A stretch of 64,000 nt of DNA, from NCBI GenBank assembly GCA_009780435.1, contig WRAB01000012.1, positions 1 to 64,000 on the forward strand. Direction: 5' to 3'. The first letter of the stretch is position 1. The number at the start of each line of letters is the position of its first letter. Origin of the DNA: Oscillospiraceae bacterium (GTDB taxonomy: Bacteria; Bacillota; Clostridia; Oscillospirales; Oscillospiraceae). Shown one piece after another: positions 33,460 through 42,386 of the stretch. The notes beneath the pieces are model-generated. The model searched no databases and was not told the origin of the DNA. It worked only from the letters and a program-made list of their open reading frames with translations. The translations under genes and the position numbers were made by a program.

Positions 33460-34389
33460 TTATTCGTAAAGAGATAAAACTTTTTCGGCAATGGATTTTA
33501 TTTCGGCGGCAATATCCGCTGGCTCCAATACGCGGACATTTTTTCCGAAGCTGAGGAGCCAACCCAGTAAAAATTGACGGTCCGTAAAGTCCATTTCAAA
33601 ATATAGCCCTTCATCGGCTTCCGTATACGCGCCCCAGCCATAGGCGTCGATCAACTGGTACTTTGTGGATTTATCGAATAGCGCAACGAGTGAGATGTCG
33701 GCTGTGAAACGGGCGTTGAAATCCGTTTTTTCTTCCGGGATCTCACGAGGAGTATATGTATCTTCGCGCACTGCTAAATTCCACAGCCGTGTCAGCTTGA
33801 ACAGTCGCCAATCCTGCCGCTTGAGGCAAAATCCGAACACGTACCAAGAAGACCATTGGAATATCACAAAATATGGCTCTATGTGGCGATGGGATTCGCC
33901 TTTTGCATAGTGGTAATCGAAGGCGATCAGCTGCCTGTCTGAGATGGCGCGTTTTATCAGGTCGATTTTGTGTGAGAGTTGATCTTTGTAGTGAGAGGCG
34001 AGGTCAATTACCACAGGTTCGTGCATAGAGACGACGGTATTGGCGCCGGCACCCAGTTTGTCTAAAGTCCGCTCAATCTGCGACTGCTCCGATACGCTGC
34101 CGATGCCTTTGAGGGCGGCGATGATGCCAGACAACTCCTCTGTGGTCAGTACGCTTTTATCCAGCCGGAAGCCTTCTGCAATGGAGATGCCGCCCCCGAC
34201 TCCCTGGTGGGTGACGACAGGAATGCCGGCGGCACAGAGGGTGTCAATATCGCGCCCGATGGTGCGGCGGCTGACCTCGAATTTCTCGGCCAATTGCGGG
34301 GCAGTCATGCGGTCGTTTTGGAGCAGGTCGGTCAACAGACCGAGCAAACGGTCGAGTTTCACGGAGGGCCTCCTCTCGCTTTCTGTCAT
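33460..34389 (-). CDS. YafY-type HTH/WYL-domain regulator
   Basis: A 309-residue transcriptional regulator. It has an N-terminal HTH_11 domain (residues 12-65; MTAPQLAEKFEVSRRTIGRDI), a central linker, then a WYL domain (FDYHYAKGESHRHIEPYFV, WYVFGFC) and a WCX-like C-terminus. WYL domains bind nucleic-acid ligands and often control DNA-damage or defence genes. It precedes the AlkZ-related and SH3-like genes by 46 bp on the same strand and probably regulates them. Confidence 0.92.
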   Translation of the reverse strand: MTESERRPSVKLDRLLGLLTDLLQNDRMTAPQLAEKFEVSRRTIGRDIDTLCAAGIPVVTHQGVGGGISIAEGFRLDKSVLTTEELSGIIAALKGIGSVSEQSQIERTLDKLGAGANTVVSMHEPVVIDLASHYKDQLSHKIDLIKRAISDRQLIAFDYHYAKGESHRHIEPYFVIFQWSSWYVFGFCLKRQDWRLFKLTRLWNLAVREDTYTPREIPEEKTDFNARFTADISLVALFDKSTKYQLIDAYGWGAYTEADEGLYFEMDFTDRQFLLGWLLSFGKNVRVLEPADIAAEIKSIAEKVLSLYE

Positions 34390-34498
34390 GTTGCGGCATA
34401 CGCCGTAACATGACGTATCACGGTGATTAACTGGCGCTATGGGCCGAGCAGACCCTTGCCTGCTCTTTCAAAAGCGTAACGCTTTTGAGGTTACTCTA

Positions 34499-34507
34499 GT
34501 ATAACAC
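34499..34507 (-). promoter_or_regulatory. Extended -10 promoter of WYL operon
   Basis: Minus strand TGTTATACT, an extended -10, about 110 bp upstream of the WYL start; no good -35. A hairpin (CAAAAGCG/CGCTTTTG) lies in the leader at 34469-34487. Confidence 0.45.
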
Positions 34508-34661
34508 GAAAAACCAGACAACAGCATGTCTTGTTTTCGATCATAAATGTTTGATTATTGCGATTTGCACAGAAAGAAACGTAAAAAAGCTACGGTTTCC
34601 CCCTATTTTCTGCCGACAATCAACAAACTTGAAAAAAGATGCGTTTAATTTTGAAAAAGTG

Positions 34662-34691
34662 TTGACAGAAGCTTTCGCTCCTGTGTATAAT
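34662..34691 (+). promoter_or_regulatory. Promoter of arabinose locus regulator
   Basis: TTGACA, 18 bp, TATAAT: both hexamers are perfect. The start lies near 34698. Confidence 0.9.
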
Positions 34692-34703
34692 TCACCCAAT
34701 CAG

Positions 34704-34713
34704 CTAATCGTTT
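34704..34713 (+). promoter_or_regulatory. Candidate LacI-type operator half-site
   Basis: CTAATCGTTT just after the predicted transcript start. Its exact reverse complement (AAACGATTAG) is at 37391-37400, upstream of the GH127 gene. Placement suits repressor binding by the LacI protein encoded here. Confidence 0.45.
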
Positions 34714-34745
34714 AAATTTTGGTTTGGTGAAGGAGTTGACTTCCC

Positions 34746-35801
34746 GTGACAATTAAGGATATTGCCAGGGAAGCCGGCGTTTCAACTGCCACGGTTTCTT
34801 ACGTAATTAACGACTCGAAAAATGTAATGCCCGAAAAGCGGCAGCGGGTGTTGGACGTGATTGCGAAGACCGGGTATCAGCCAAATCGGGTGGCGAAGAG
34901 CCTGCGTACAAAGAAGACCAGTATTATCGGGGTGCTGGCGGAAGATATCCTGGCCTTTCCCACTGCCCGGATTATCAACGGTATCTCCGAATACATGGAG
35001 CAGACGGATTACCATATTTTATTGAGTGATCTGCGTATGATGGATAGTTTGTTTAATCGGTATGATCAAATTGTCCACCAAAAAGATAAGATCAGTGAGG
35101 CGTTGTCCTTTTTAAACTTTGGCGCCAAGGTAGATGCCGTCATCTATGTCGGCATGTTTGACCGGGACATCTCTGGTGTTATCACCGGCGTGAACAAACC
35201 CATTGTGGTGGCGTATTCCACCTCGGGAGATGAACACGCCTGTTCCGTCACCTATGAAAACGAGGCCATTTCTGCTCAACTCGCAAACCACGTGATTGAC
35301 GCCGGCCACAAACGTATCGCTGTGATTACCGGCCTTGCCCACACTGCTCCCGCCCAGATGCGACTCAAGGGAATCCAGGCGGCGATTCAAGAAGCCGGGT
35401 TGAGTTTGGACAGCGCGCTGGTCAAAAATGGTGACTGGGAGCGCGCCTCCGGCTACGCCTGCATGATGGAACTGTTGGAGCAGGAGCGGGGCGTACTGCC
35501 CACGGCGGTTTTGGCCATGAACGATCTGATGGCCATCGGTGCCATGGACGCCATTCGAGGGGCAAACCTCCGTGTGCCAGAGGATATCTCTGTCGTGGGA
35601 TTTGACAACCGAGAAGTATCGGACTTTGTGTTCCCGAAATTGACCACGGTGGAAATTGACCTGAAAGCCATTGGATTTACAGCGGCCCAAGCGGTGACTC
35701 AAAAACTCAGCGGGGCCGGAGAATACGCCGAAGAGCGTAGCGTGATTATTCCAAGTAAACTCATCTTGCGCGATACGGTTGCGCAACGTTCAGATACTTA
35801 A
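34746..35801 (+). CDS. LacI-family transcriptional regulator
   Basis: A 351-residue LacI/GalR regulator. The N-terminal HTH ([21 protein letters not shown]) and hinge helix are followed by a periplasmic-binding-protein-like sensor domain (about 60-340) ending [27 protein letters not shown], split as usual. GTG 34746 follows AAGGAG. As first gene of the arabinofuranosidase locus, with a perfect promoter and an operator-like site at the transcript start, it is likely an autoregulated repressor released by arabinose or an oligomer. Confidence 0.93.
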   Translation: MTIKDIAREAGVSTATVSYVINDSKNVMPEKRQRVLDVIAKTGYQPNRVAKSLRTKKTSIIGVLAEDILAFPTARIINGISEYMEQTDYHILLSDLRMMDSLFNRYDQIVHQKDKISEALSFLNFGAKVDAVIYVGMFDRDISGVITGVNKPIVVAYSTSGDEHACSVTYENEAISAQLANHVIDAGHKRIAVITGLAHTAPAQMRLKGIQAAIQEAGLSLDSALVKNGDWERASGYACMMELLEQERGVLPTAVLAMNDLMAIGAMDAIRGANLRVPEDISVVGFDNREVSDFVFPKLTTVEIDLKAIGFTAAQAVTQKLSGAGEYAEERSVIIPSKLILRDTVAQRSDT

Positions 35802-35824
35802 AAAACTCAGAAAAGGTGATCAAT

Positions 35825-37330
35825 TTGCGCAAACTTGTGATCAACGCCGAGAAAAAAGGCGAAAAAATTAATAAAAACATTTACGGCCACTTTGCCGAAC
35901 ATCTGGGCCGTTGTATTTACGAGGGGATATTCGTCGGGGAAGACTCTCCGATCCCCAACGTGAAGGGGATGCGTACTGATGTGGTAGAGGCCCTGCGCCA
36001 GATCAAAGTCCCGGTGCTCCGCTGGCCCGGCGGTTGCTTTGCCGATGAATACCACTGGATGGACGGTATCGGCCCCCAGTCAGAGCGCAAACGGATGATC
36101 AATACCCACTGGGGCGGCGTAGTGGAGGATAACTCCTTTGGTACCCATGAATTTATGGAACTCTGCGATCAAGTTGGCTGTGCCCCCTTTATATCCGGCA
36201 ATGTGGGGAGCGGTACGGTGCGGGAAATGGGGGATTGGGTTGAATACATGACCTTCGACGGCATCTCCCCAATGGCCGACTTACGTCGGGCCAACGGGCG
36301 GGAAGCGCCCTGGAATGTCCCCTATTTCGGTGTAGGCAATGAGAACTGGGGTTGCGGCGGCAATATGTGTGTCGAATACTATGCCGGTGTCTACCGCCAC
36401 TATCAAACCTATGTGCGGGAGTATGGCGACAATAAAATCGCCAAGATTGCCTGTGGCGCAAATGTAGACGACTACCATTGGACAGATGTGATGATGAACC
36501 GCTGTCACAACGCCACAGGACCCATCAATGGAATCACCTTCCGGATGGATGGGCTATCCCTGCACTACTACACATCTCCCGGTGGCCCGGAAGGCCGCGG
36601 ATCCGCTGCGGATTTTGACATGTACAAATATTTCCACACCATGCGGGACGCCTTGCGTATGGATGAACTGATCCGAGAACACAGTCGCATTATGGACCGC
36701 TATGATCCGGAGAAAAAAGTTGGCCTCGTCGTGGACGAGTGGGGGACATGGTTCGACGTGGCAGAGGGGACCAACCCCGGCTTCCTATACCAGCAGAACA
36801 CCATGCGAGACGCCCTTGTGGCCGCCGTCACGTTGAATATTTTCAATTCCCACTGTGACCGGGTCAGTATGGCCAATCTCGCCCAGACGGTCAACGTTCT
36901 GCAGTCGGTGATCTTGACCCAGGGGGAGGAGATGCTTCTGACCCCCACCTATCACGTGTTTGACCTGTACAAAGGCCACCAGGACGGGACGCTGCTGGAG
37001 AGTTCCATTGAGACGCAACACATCGGCCCCGATGAATATACAGTGCCAGACCTGCACCTCTCCGCCTCTCAAGGCGCAGACGATGTCATTCATGTGACCT
37101 TGGCCAATCTCTCTCTAGATACGGCCCAGAGCATCTGTTGTCAGGTGGAGGGGCAGCCTGTATCGTCTGTCCAGGGGCGTATTCTGACCGGAGAAATGGA
37201 CGCCCGCAACGACTTTGACGACAAGGATCGTATCAAGTTGCAGACGTTTGTCGATATCCTAGTAGAGGACGGCGTGTTACAGTTTGAAATCCCCCCCTGT
37301 GCGGTGATGGAAATAAAGTTGAATGCGTAG
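35825..37330 (+). CDS. Alpha-L-arabinofuranosidase, GH51
   Basis: A 501-residue GH51 retaining arabinofuranosidase. The acid/base Glu is in VGNENWG (residue about 173) and the nucleophile in VVDEWGTW (about 305). The early [13 protein letters not shown] motif is typical. There is no signal peptide, so it acts in the cytoplasm on imported arabino-oligosaccharides. The start is taken as TTG 35825 because AAAGGTGA lies five bases upstream; GTG 35816 overlaps that site. The gene lies 23 bp after lacI. Confidence 0.95.
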   Translation: MRKLVINAEKKGEKINKNIYGHFAEHLGRCIYEGIFVGEDSPIPNVKGMRTDVVEALRQIKVPVLRWPGGCFADEYHWMDGIGPQSERKRMINTHWGGVVEDNSFGTHEFMELCDQVGCAPFISGNVGSGTVREMGDWVEYMTFDGISPMADLRRANGREAPWNVPYFGVGNENWGCGGNMCVEYYAGVYRHYQTYVREYGDNKIAKIACGANVDDYHWTDVMMNRCHNATGPINGITFRMDGLSLHYYTSPGGPEGRGSAADFDMYKYFHTMRDALRMDELIREHSRIMDRYDPEKKVGLVVDEWGTWFDVAEGTNPGFLYQQNTMRDALVAAVTLNIFNSHCDRVSMANLAQTVNVLQSVILTQGEEMLLTPTYHVFDLYKGHQDGTLLESSIETQHIGPDEYTVPDLHLSASQGADDVIHVTLANLSLDTAQSICCQVEGQPVSSVQGRILTGEMDARNDFDDKDRIKLQTFVDILVEDGVLQFEIPPCAVMEIKLNA

Positions 37331-37390
37331 GGCATGTCGGCGGTTTTGAAACATGCTCCAAAAGCCTCAAAAATTTTTTAGCCTCGAGAA

Positions 37391-37400
37391 AAACGATTAG
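37391..37400 (-). promoter_or_regulatory. Second copy of the candidate LacI operator
   Basis: AAACGATTAG, 16 bases before the GH127 start; the exact reverse complement of 34704-34713. Confidence 0.4.
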
Positions 37401-37415
37401 AAAGGTAGAATTATC

Positions 37416-39344
37416 GTGGAAAGAAATAAAATCAGGCCTCTACGGTTAAAAGATGTCGTCATCACGGGTTCCTTTTGGAACCGGTATATGGAGCAGATCC
37501 GGACGCACGTGATTCAATATCAATGGGAAGCGCTCAATGATCGTGTGGAAGACGCGAAGCGCAGTCACTGTATCAAAAATTTTGAAATCGCGGCGGGAAA
37601 GCGGCAAGGCGATTTTTACGGTATGGTGTTTCAGGACAGCGATCTCTATAAATGGCTGGAATCCGTTGCCTATTCCCTGGCAATCCATCCGGATCCCGCA
37701 CTGGAAGCCCTGGCGGATGAGGCCATTGCCCTCATTGGGGCGGCACAGCAGCCCGATGGCTACATAAATACCTATTACACCGTCAAGTATCCGGAGCGCC
37801 GGTGGACGAATTTACAGCATGGACACGAACTCTACTGTGCGGGCCATCTGTTTGAAGCCGCCGTTGCATACTATGATGCGACAGGGAAGCGGGCGGCCCT
37901 CGACATCGCAATCCGCTTTGCGGACTATATTGACACCGTGTTCGGATTGGAAGCGGGAAAACTCGACGGCTACCCCGGCCACCAGGAGATTGAACTGGCC
38001 CTGTTCAAACTCTACGAGACCACGGGGGAACGGCGCTATCTACTCTTAGCGGCGTATTTCATCAAACAGCGGGGCCGTGAACCAAACTACTTTGATTTAG
38101 AGTGGGAAAAGCCGGAATACAGGGAGATTTTCCCCGAAATCACCCCCCTGGCCCGGACGTACTCCCAGTCCCATCTGCTCCCCGAGGAGCAGCGTGTGGC
38201 CACGGGCCACGCCGTACGCGCCGTATATATGTACTGCGCCATGGCCGATCTGGCGGCAGAGATGGACGATGCGGCCCTTTTGAAGGCCTTAGATGCACTA
38301 TATACAGATATCACCACAAAGCAGATGTACATCACAGGGGCCATCGGCTCCGTGGCATGGGGTGAGCGGTTTACAGGTGCATATGATCTGCCCAACGATC
38401 AGATTTACGGTGAGACTTGTGCCTCGGTTGGACTCATGATGTTTTGCCGGAGAATGAATGCCATGCACCTCGACGCCCGCTATGGGGACACCATGGAGTT
38501 GGCCCTCTACAACACCGTACTCGCCGGGACATCTCTTGCCGGTACGGAGTTCTTTTACGTGAACCCCCTGCACGTGGAGCCTGAGAGAATTCACGTCAAC
38601 CCGAATCTCAGCCATGTCAAGCCTGTCCGCCAAAAGTGGTTTGACTGCGCCTGCTGTCCCTCGAATCTGGCCCGCACTGTGATGGGGCTGGGGCTATACG
38701 CCTACGGCGCCACGACAGACGGGCTGTATGTCAATCTGTACTGTGCGGGATCCGCCAGAGATGGGGCGCGACACATTGAAGTGCAAACGGATTATCCATA
38801 CAGCAGTGACGCCACGTTCAAAGTCAGCGGAGGATTTTTCCGGCTCTATCTGCGCAATCCCCAGTATGCGCCCGTGGAGCGGATCACTGTCAACGGCGAA
38901 GTGGTTCAGCCACAGATAGAGAACGGATACATCGTGTTAGAGCGGGACTGGTCTGGCGATGTGGTTGCCATCCAGTTCGATATGCGGCCCAAGCGGATGT
39001 ACTGCACCAATGAGGTCCAGCACAATATCGGTAGCACTGCCATTATGCGAGGGCCTCTGGTCTACTGTATGGAGCAGGTGGATAACGGACCCTGTCTAGG
39101 CGCTTTCCGCCTTCCGGATGATGCGCCGATTACAGAAATCACGCCGCCGGATGGGTTGTTGCCGGAGGTGGTGGCCCTCACAGCCCCCGCCTATCAATAC
39201 AAACAGGCGGAGGATGCGCTGTACACGGAACAAAAACCGATGCTGGCACCCAGTCAATTGACTTTGATCCCATATTTCTTATGGGCCAACCGGGGGGAGA
39301 ATGAGATGCGGGTATACGTACCCACCCTGGAACAAACGCCGTAG
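37416..39344 (+). CDS. Beta-L-arabinofuranosidase, GH127
   Basis: A 642-residue GH127 enzyme (HypBA1-like). It removes beta-linked L-arabinofuranose. The zinc-thiolate catalytic site is visible: Glu and Cys in YGETCASVGL (about 330) and the double Cys in CACCPSNLART (about 410). The (alpha/alpha)6 start includes GSFWNRYMEQIRTHVI. It is cytoplasmic, with no signal peptide. GTG 37416 follows GAAAGG. Together with GH51 it can strip both anomers of arabinose. Confidence 0.95.
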   Translation: MERNKIRPLRLKDVVITGSFWNRYMEQIRTHVIQYQWEALNDRVEDAKRSHCIKNFEIAAGKRQGDFYGMVFQDSDLYKWLESVAYSLAIHPDPALEALADEAIALIGAAQQPDGYINTYYTVKYPERRWTNLQHGHELYCAGHLFEAAVAYYDATGKRAALDIAIRFADYIDTVFGLEAGKLDGYPGHQEIELALFKLYETTGERRYLLLAAYFIKQRGREPNYFDLEWEKPEYREIFPEITPLARTYSQSHLLPEEQRVATGHAVRAVYMYCAMADLAAEMDDAALLKALDALYTDITTKQMYITGAIGSVAWGERFTGAYDLPNDQIYGETCASVGLMMFCRRMNAMHLDARYGDTMELALYNTVLAGTSLAGTEFFYVNPLHVEPERIHVNPNLSHVKPVRQKWFDCACCPSNLARTVMGLGLYAYGATTDGLYVNLYCAGSARDGARHIEVQTDYPYSSDATFKVSGGFFRLYLRNPQYAPVERITVNGEVVQPQIENGYIVLERDWSGDVVAIQFDMRPKRMYCTNEVQHNIGSTAIMRGPLVYCMEQVDNGPCLGAFRLPDDAPITEITPPDGLLPEVVALTAPAYQYKQAEDALYTEQKPMLAPSQLTLIPYFLWANRGENEMRVYVPTLEQTP

Positions 39345-39411
39345 AAACCCACAAGTGTCCCCATTGCGCGGAAGGCGCAATAATAATAAAAAATTTTTAG
39401 GAGGAAAGATC

Positions 39412-40788
39412 ATGAAAAAGTTTCTAGCTCTACTCATGGCAGTCGTGCTGATCATCGGCCTGGTTGCCGCCTGTACCGCTACCCCTGACACCCCGGGTGC
39501 GGGACCAGGTGTCGACACCCCTGCCCCCGCACCCGAGCCTCCGCCGGAGGGCGAGGAGCCGGCAACCATCACCTACATGTTCTGGGGTGACGAAGCGGAA
39601 GTCGAAAACGTCACAAACCTAATCAACGAATTTAACGCATTGCATCCCCACATCATCGTTGAGCCATGGCCCGTAGACCGCGCCGAAATCGCTGCGGTTC
39701 TCACCACATTGGCCGCCGCCGGCGAACTTCCGGACACCGGATTTATGACAGAGCCGTTGACGATCCCTTGGGCACAAGCCGGGTTCATCGAAGCACCGAC
39801 ATTTGCCGGTGAAACACCCCGCGATGTTATTTCCTTTCAATGGGAAGGCGAGGCTGTAGCTTATTCATCCTGTACTGTGCAATTAACTATGTTTTATGAT
39901 TTAGACAGGTTTGACGATGCAGGTGTTGCCAGACCACCAAAAACAACCGCAGACGCATGGTCTTGGGATGAGTTTGTCGACGTCGCAAAAAGCCTGACTT
40001 TTGACACCGCCGGACGCAATGCACATGACCCGGCATTTGACCGCAATAATGTTGAGATGTACGGTTTCTATCTTGAGCCTGCCGTTTGGCAGCTGGAACT
40101 CTGGGCACTTTCAAATGGTGGCGGATTCTTTAACCCCAACGACTGGAGTGATGTCATCATCAACAGCCCGGAGTCAGCAGAAGCGATCCAAAGAATCGCC
40201 GACCTCTACCTGGAACATGGCGTAATGCCTCGTTATGGCACATGGCCTGCTGACGGCATTGATACATGGTTCCTTGAGGAAAACGTAGCGATGGCTGTAA
40301 ACGGCTCATGGTCAATCGGCGTTTGGATGAGTCCCGCCAGAGATGATCACGGTCTTAATTACTCGGTCTCCGTCCTGCCGAACATGGGAAGAAATGTAAC
40401 TTTGGCTACTGCAGGTCTTGTCGTGCAGTACGCGGGCTCTGCGCATCCCGAAGCTGCTGCGGAGTGGCTTGCATGGTTTGTAGAGCAGAGCGGTTTCCTG
40501 ATTGAAATTGGTATCTGGATGCCGCGCTATCAGAGTATGTTTACAGATGAGGCTCTGATGGGCTGGGCGCAAACTCCGGCTTTCCCGCCATTTGAAGATT
40601 TCCGCACCGCTGTTATTGATGTTTCAGCTAACTATGCCGTATCTGCGGCGTGGCACTGGGTGCCGAATATGGAGCCGTTCCTGGAGGAACTCTCATCCAT
40701 ACTGGCTCCTGTCTGGTCGGGCGAACAAACTGCACAGGAAGCGCTTGATGCAGGCAGACCCGCCTTATCAGCAATTATCGGCGGATAA
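39412..40788 (+). CDS. ABC sugar-binding lipoprotein
   Basis: A 458-residue extracellular solute-binding protein, family 1. It has a lipoprotein signal (MKKFLALLMAVVLIIGLVAAC, lipobox ending at Cys21, split here by the cleavage site) and a Pro/Glu-rich linker to about residue 45. The binding domain starts ITYMFWGDEAEVENVTNLINE, a classic SBP_bac_1 opening. AGGAGG precedes ATG 39412. It delivers sugar to the two permeases downstream. A GC-rich hairpin follows the stop and may reduce read-through into the permeases. Confidence 0.94.
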   Translation: MKKFLALLMAVVLIIGLVAACTATPDTPGAGPGVDTPAPAPEPPPEGEEPATITYMFWGDEAEVENVTNLINEFNALHPHIIVEPWPVDRAEIAAVLTTLAAAGELPDTGFMTEPLTIPWAQAGFIEAPTFAGETPRDVISFQWEGEAVAYSSCTVQLTMFYDLDRFDDAGVARPPKTTADAWSWDEFVDVAKSLTFDTAGRNAHDPAFDRNNVEMYGFYLEPAVWQLELWALSNGGGFFNPNDWSDVIINSPESAEAIQRIADLYLEHGVMPRYGTWPADGIDTWFLEENVAMAVNGSWSIGVWMSPARDDHGLNYSVSVLPNMGRNVTLATAGLVVQYAGSAHPEAAAEWLAWFVEQSGFLIEIGIWMPRYQSMFTDEALMGWAQTPAFPPFEDFRTAVIDVSANYAVSAAWHWVPNMEPFLEELSSILAPVWSGEQTAQEALDAGRPALSAIIGG

Positions 40789-40826
40789 AACGCTCGAAAC
40801 GCTCCGAAAAAACACAAACCAGGACA

Positions 40827-40860
40827 CCTACGCCCGCGCGAGTTCTCGGGCGGGCGTAGG
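40827..40860 (+). terminator. Hairpin between binding protein and permeases
   Basis: CCTACGCCCGC and GCGGGCGTAGG form an 11-bp stem; only TTATT follows. It may be a partial terminator or mRNA stabiliser, as often found after binding-protein genes. Confidence 0.6.
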
Positions 40861-40997
40861 TTATTGCGAAGCAACAAAGTTCTGGGGTGTCAACTCGCCA
40901 TCTTTGATGGCGTTAGTGGGTCAGGTTCTTATTATTTTCTTGATTATAACTTAAATAAAGTATAGAATATAAAAAAACCAGAAAGGTGTGTGTGTAT

Positions 40998-42386
40998 ATG
41001 GGCGCATCGGACACCAAAATGCAACCAAAGACCGCAACAGATACGCCCAAAGCGAGTGGGATTTTAAGACCGGTGGGTGTGTTATATGTTCTTTTTTCCG
41101 CGCTTACCGTTTTTATCGCTGTCATTGGCGCAAGCGGCGCCGAACTTTTGGAAGGCCTTATGCCGCAAGGCTTTGTGTTCTTAAACGCAGTTCGGAATTA
41201 CGCGATGCCGGCAGGCTTTATGCCGCATTTCTTTCACTTCCTGTTTCTTTTTGCCGCATTTCGGCTTGCAGTCGGCTGCATGACAATCCGCTTCGGAAAA
41301 ACGCCGGAAAGAGGCGGCCTGTTAGGTCTCTTGGGAAAAATAGATCTATGGATCGTGATTCCGATCATGGTTTTTTCCTTATTCTTTTTCGATGGCTTCC
41401 ATTTTATGTGGTTTCCGATACTCTCCCTGCCCCTGACAATGCTGCTTCTGCACGGATCTGCAAAACTGGACAACCGCCCGGGAAGGGCAGCCAGAGAAGA
41501 GGCGAGGACAGCAAAGATATTTTTAATACCCGCATTTCTGGGTCTTACTTTCATGACATACATTCCGCTCACTGCTGTATTTGGGATTTCCCTGTTTGAT
41601 TGGAATATTCCGTTTGCGCCAGAGTTTGCAGGATTTACAAATATCATCGAGCTTTTTTCACAGGGCTCATTCTTTTGGACTTCCGTTTGGTATACGCTTA
41701 TATACTCATTTTTGGCAGTTTTTTTGGGTATGGTCTATTCTATGTGTGTTGCCCTGCTGCTTAACCGCAAGATACCGGGAAAAGTATTTTTCAGAACAGC
41801 GGTTTACTTACCCTTTATCATCCCCGTTGTCAGCTCTATGTTGGTTTTCTGGCTCATCTATTCCCATGACGGGGTAATTAACAACATTATAACTATGTTT
41901 GGCGGCGAGCGTATACATTTCCTGTTTGAAAGCGCAACAATTATTCCCGCAATCGCAATGATCGCTGTCTGGGCAAGCGGAAACATTATCGTGATTAAAA
42001 TAGCGGGGATTTCCAACGTTCCCCGTACATACCTGGAATCGGCTGAAATCGACGGAGCAAATGCCTGGCATCGCTTTTGGAAAATAACCATACCATGTAT
42101 GTCTCCGATTATTTTCTACAACATGTTAATGAGCCTGATCACAAATATGCAGGTCGTTGTGCCTTCGTTAATGCTTACCGGCGGTGGCCAGTCCGGCGCA
42201 ACGGTAACACCGGCGCAATTCAGATTCGTGGCATATGAGCTATATAATACCGCCTTTAATTTTGGTTGGTTGGGTCGTGGCGGTGCGATATCATTTATGC
42301 TGTTTGTACTGATTGGAATACTCACGGCAATATTATTTATAACATCGAAAAAATGGCTATTCTATGAAGGAGGTGGCCCGGCATGA
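40998..42386 (+). CDS. ABC sugar permease, MalF type, with extra N-terminal membrane domain
   Basis: A 462-residue permease. The conserved ABC permease part begins near residue 165 (FLIPAFLGLTFMTYIPL) with six segments and the EAA loop ESAEIDGANAWHRFWKITIP at about 345-365. Before it lie about 160 residues with four predicted membrane segments, not usual in MalF-type partners of this size. It overlaps the second permease by ATGA. ATG 40998 is preferred to GTG 40986, which overlaps the AAAGG site. Confidence 0.93.
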   Translation: MGASDTKMQPKTATDTPKASGILRPVGVLYVLFSALTVFIAVIGASGAELLEGLMPQGFVFLNAVRNYAMPAGFMPHFFHFLFLFAAFRLAVGCMTIRFGKTPERGGLLGLLGKIDLWIVIPIMVFSLFFFDGFHFMWFPILSLPLTMLLLHGSAKLDNRPGRAAREEARTAKIFLIPAFLGLTFMTYIPLTAVFGISLFDWNIPFAPEFAGFTNIIELFSQGSFFWTSVWYTLIYSFLAVFLGMVYSMCVALLLNRKIPGKVFFRTAVYLPFIIPVVSSMLVFWLIYSHDGVINNIITMFGGERIHFLFESATIIPAIAMIAVWASGNIIVIKIAGISNVPRTYLESAEIDGANAWHRFWKITIPCMSPIIFYNMLMSLITNMQVVVPSLMLTGGGQSGATVTPAQFRFVAYELYNTAFNFGWLGRGGAISFMLFVLIGILTAILFITSKKWLFYEGGGPA

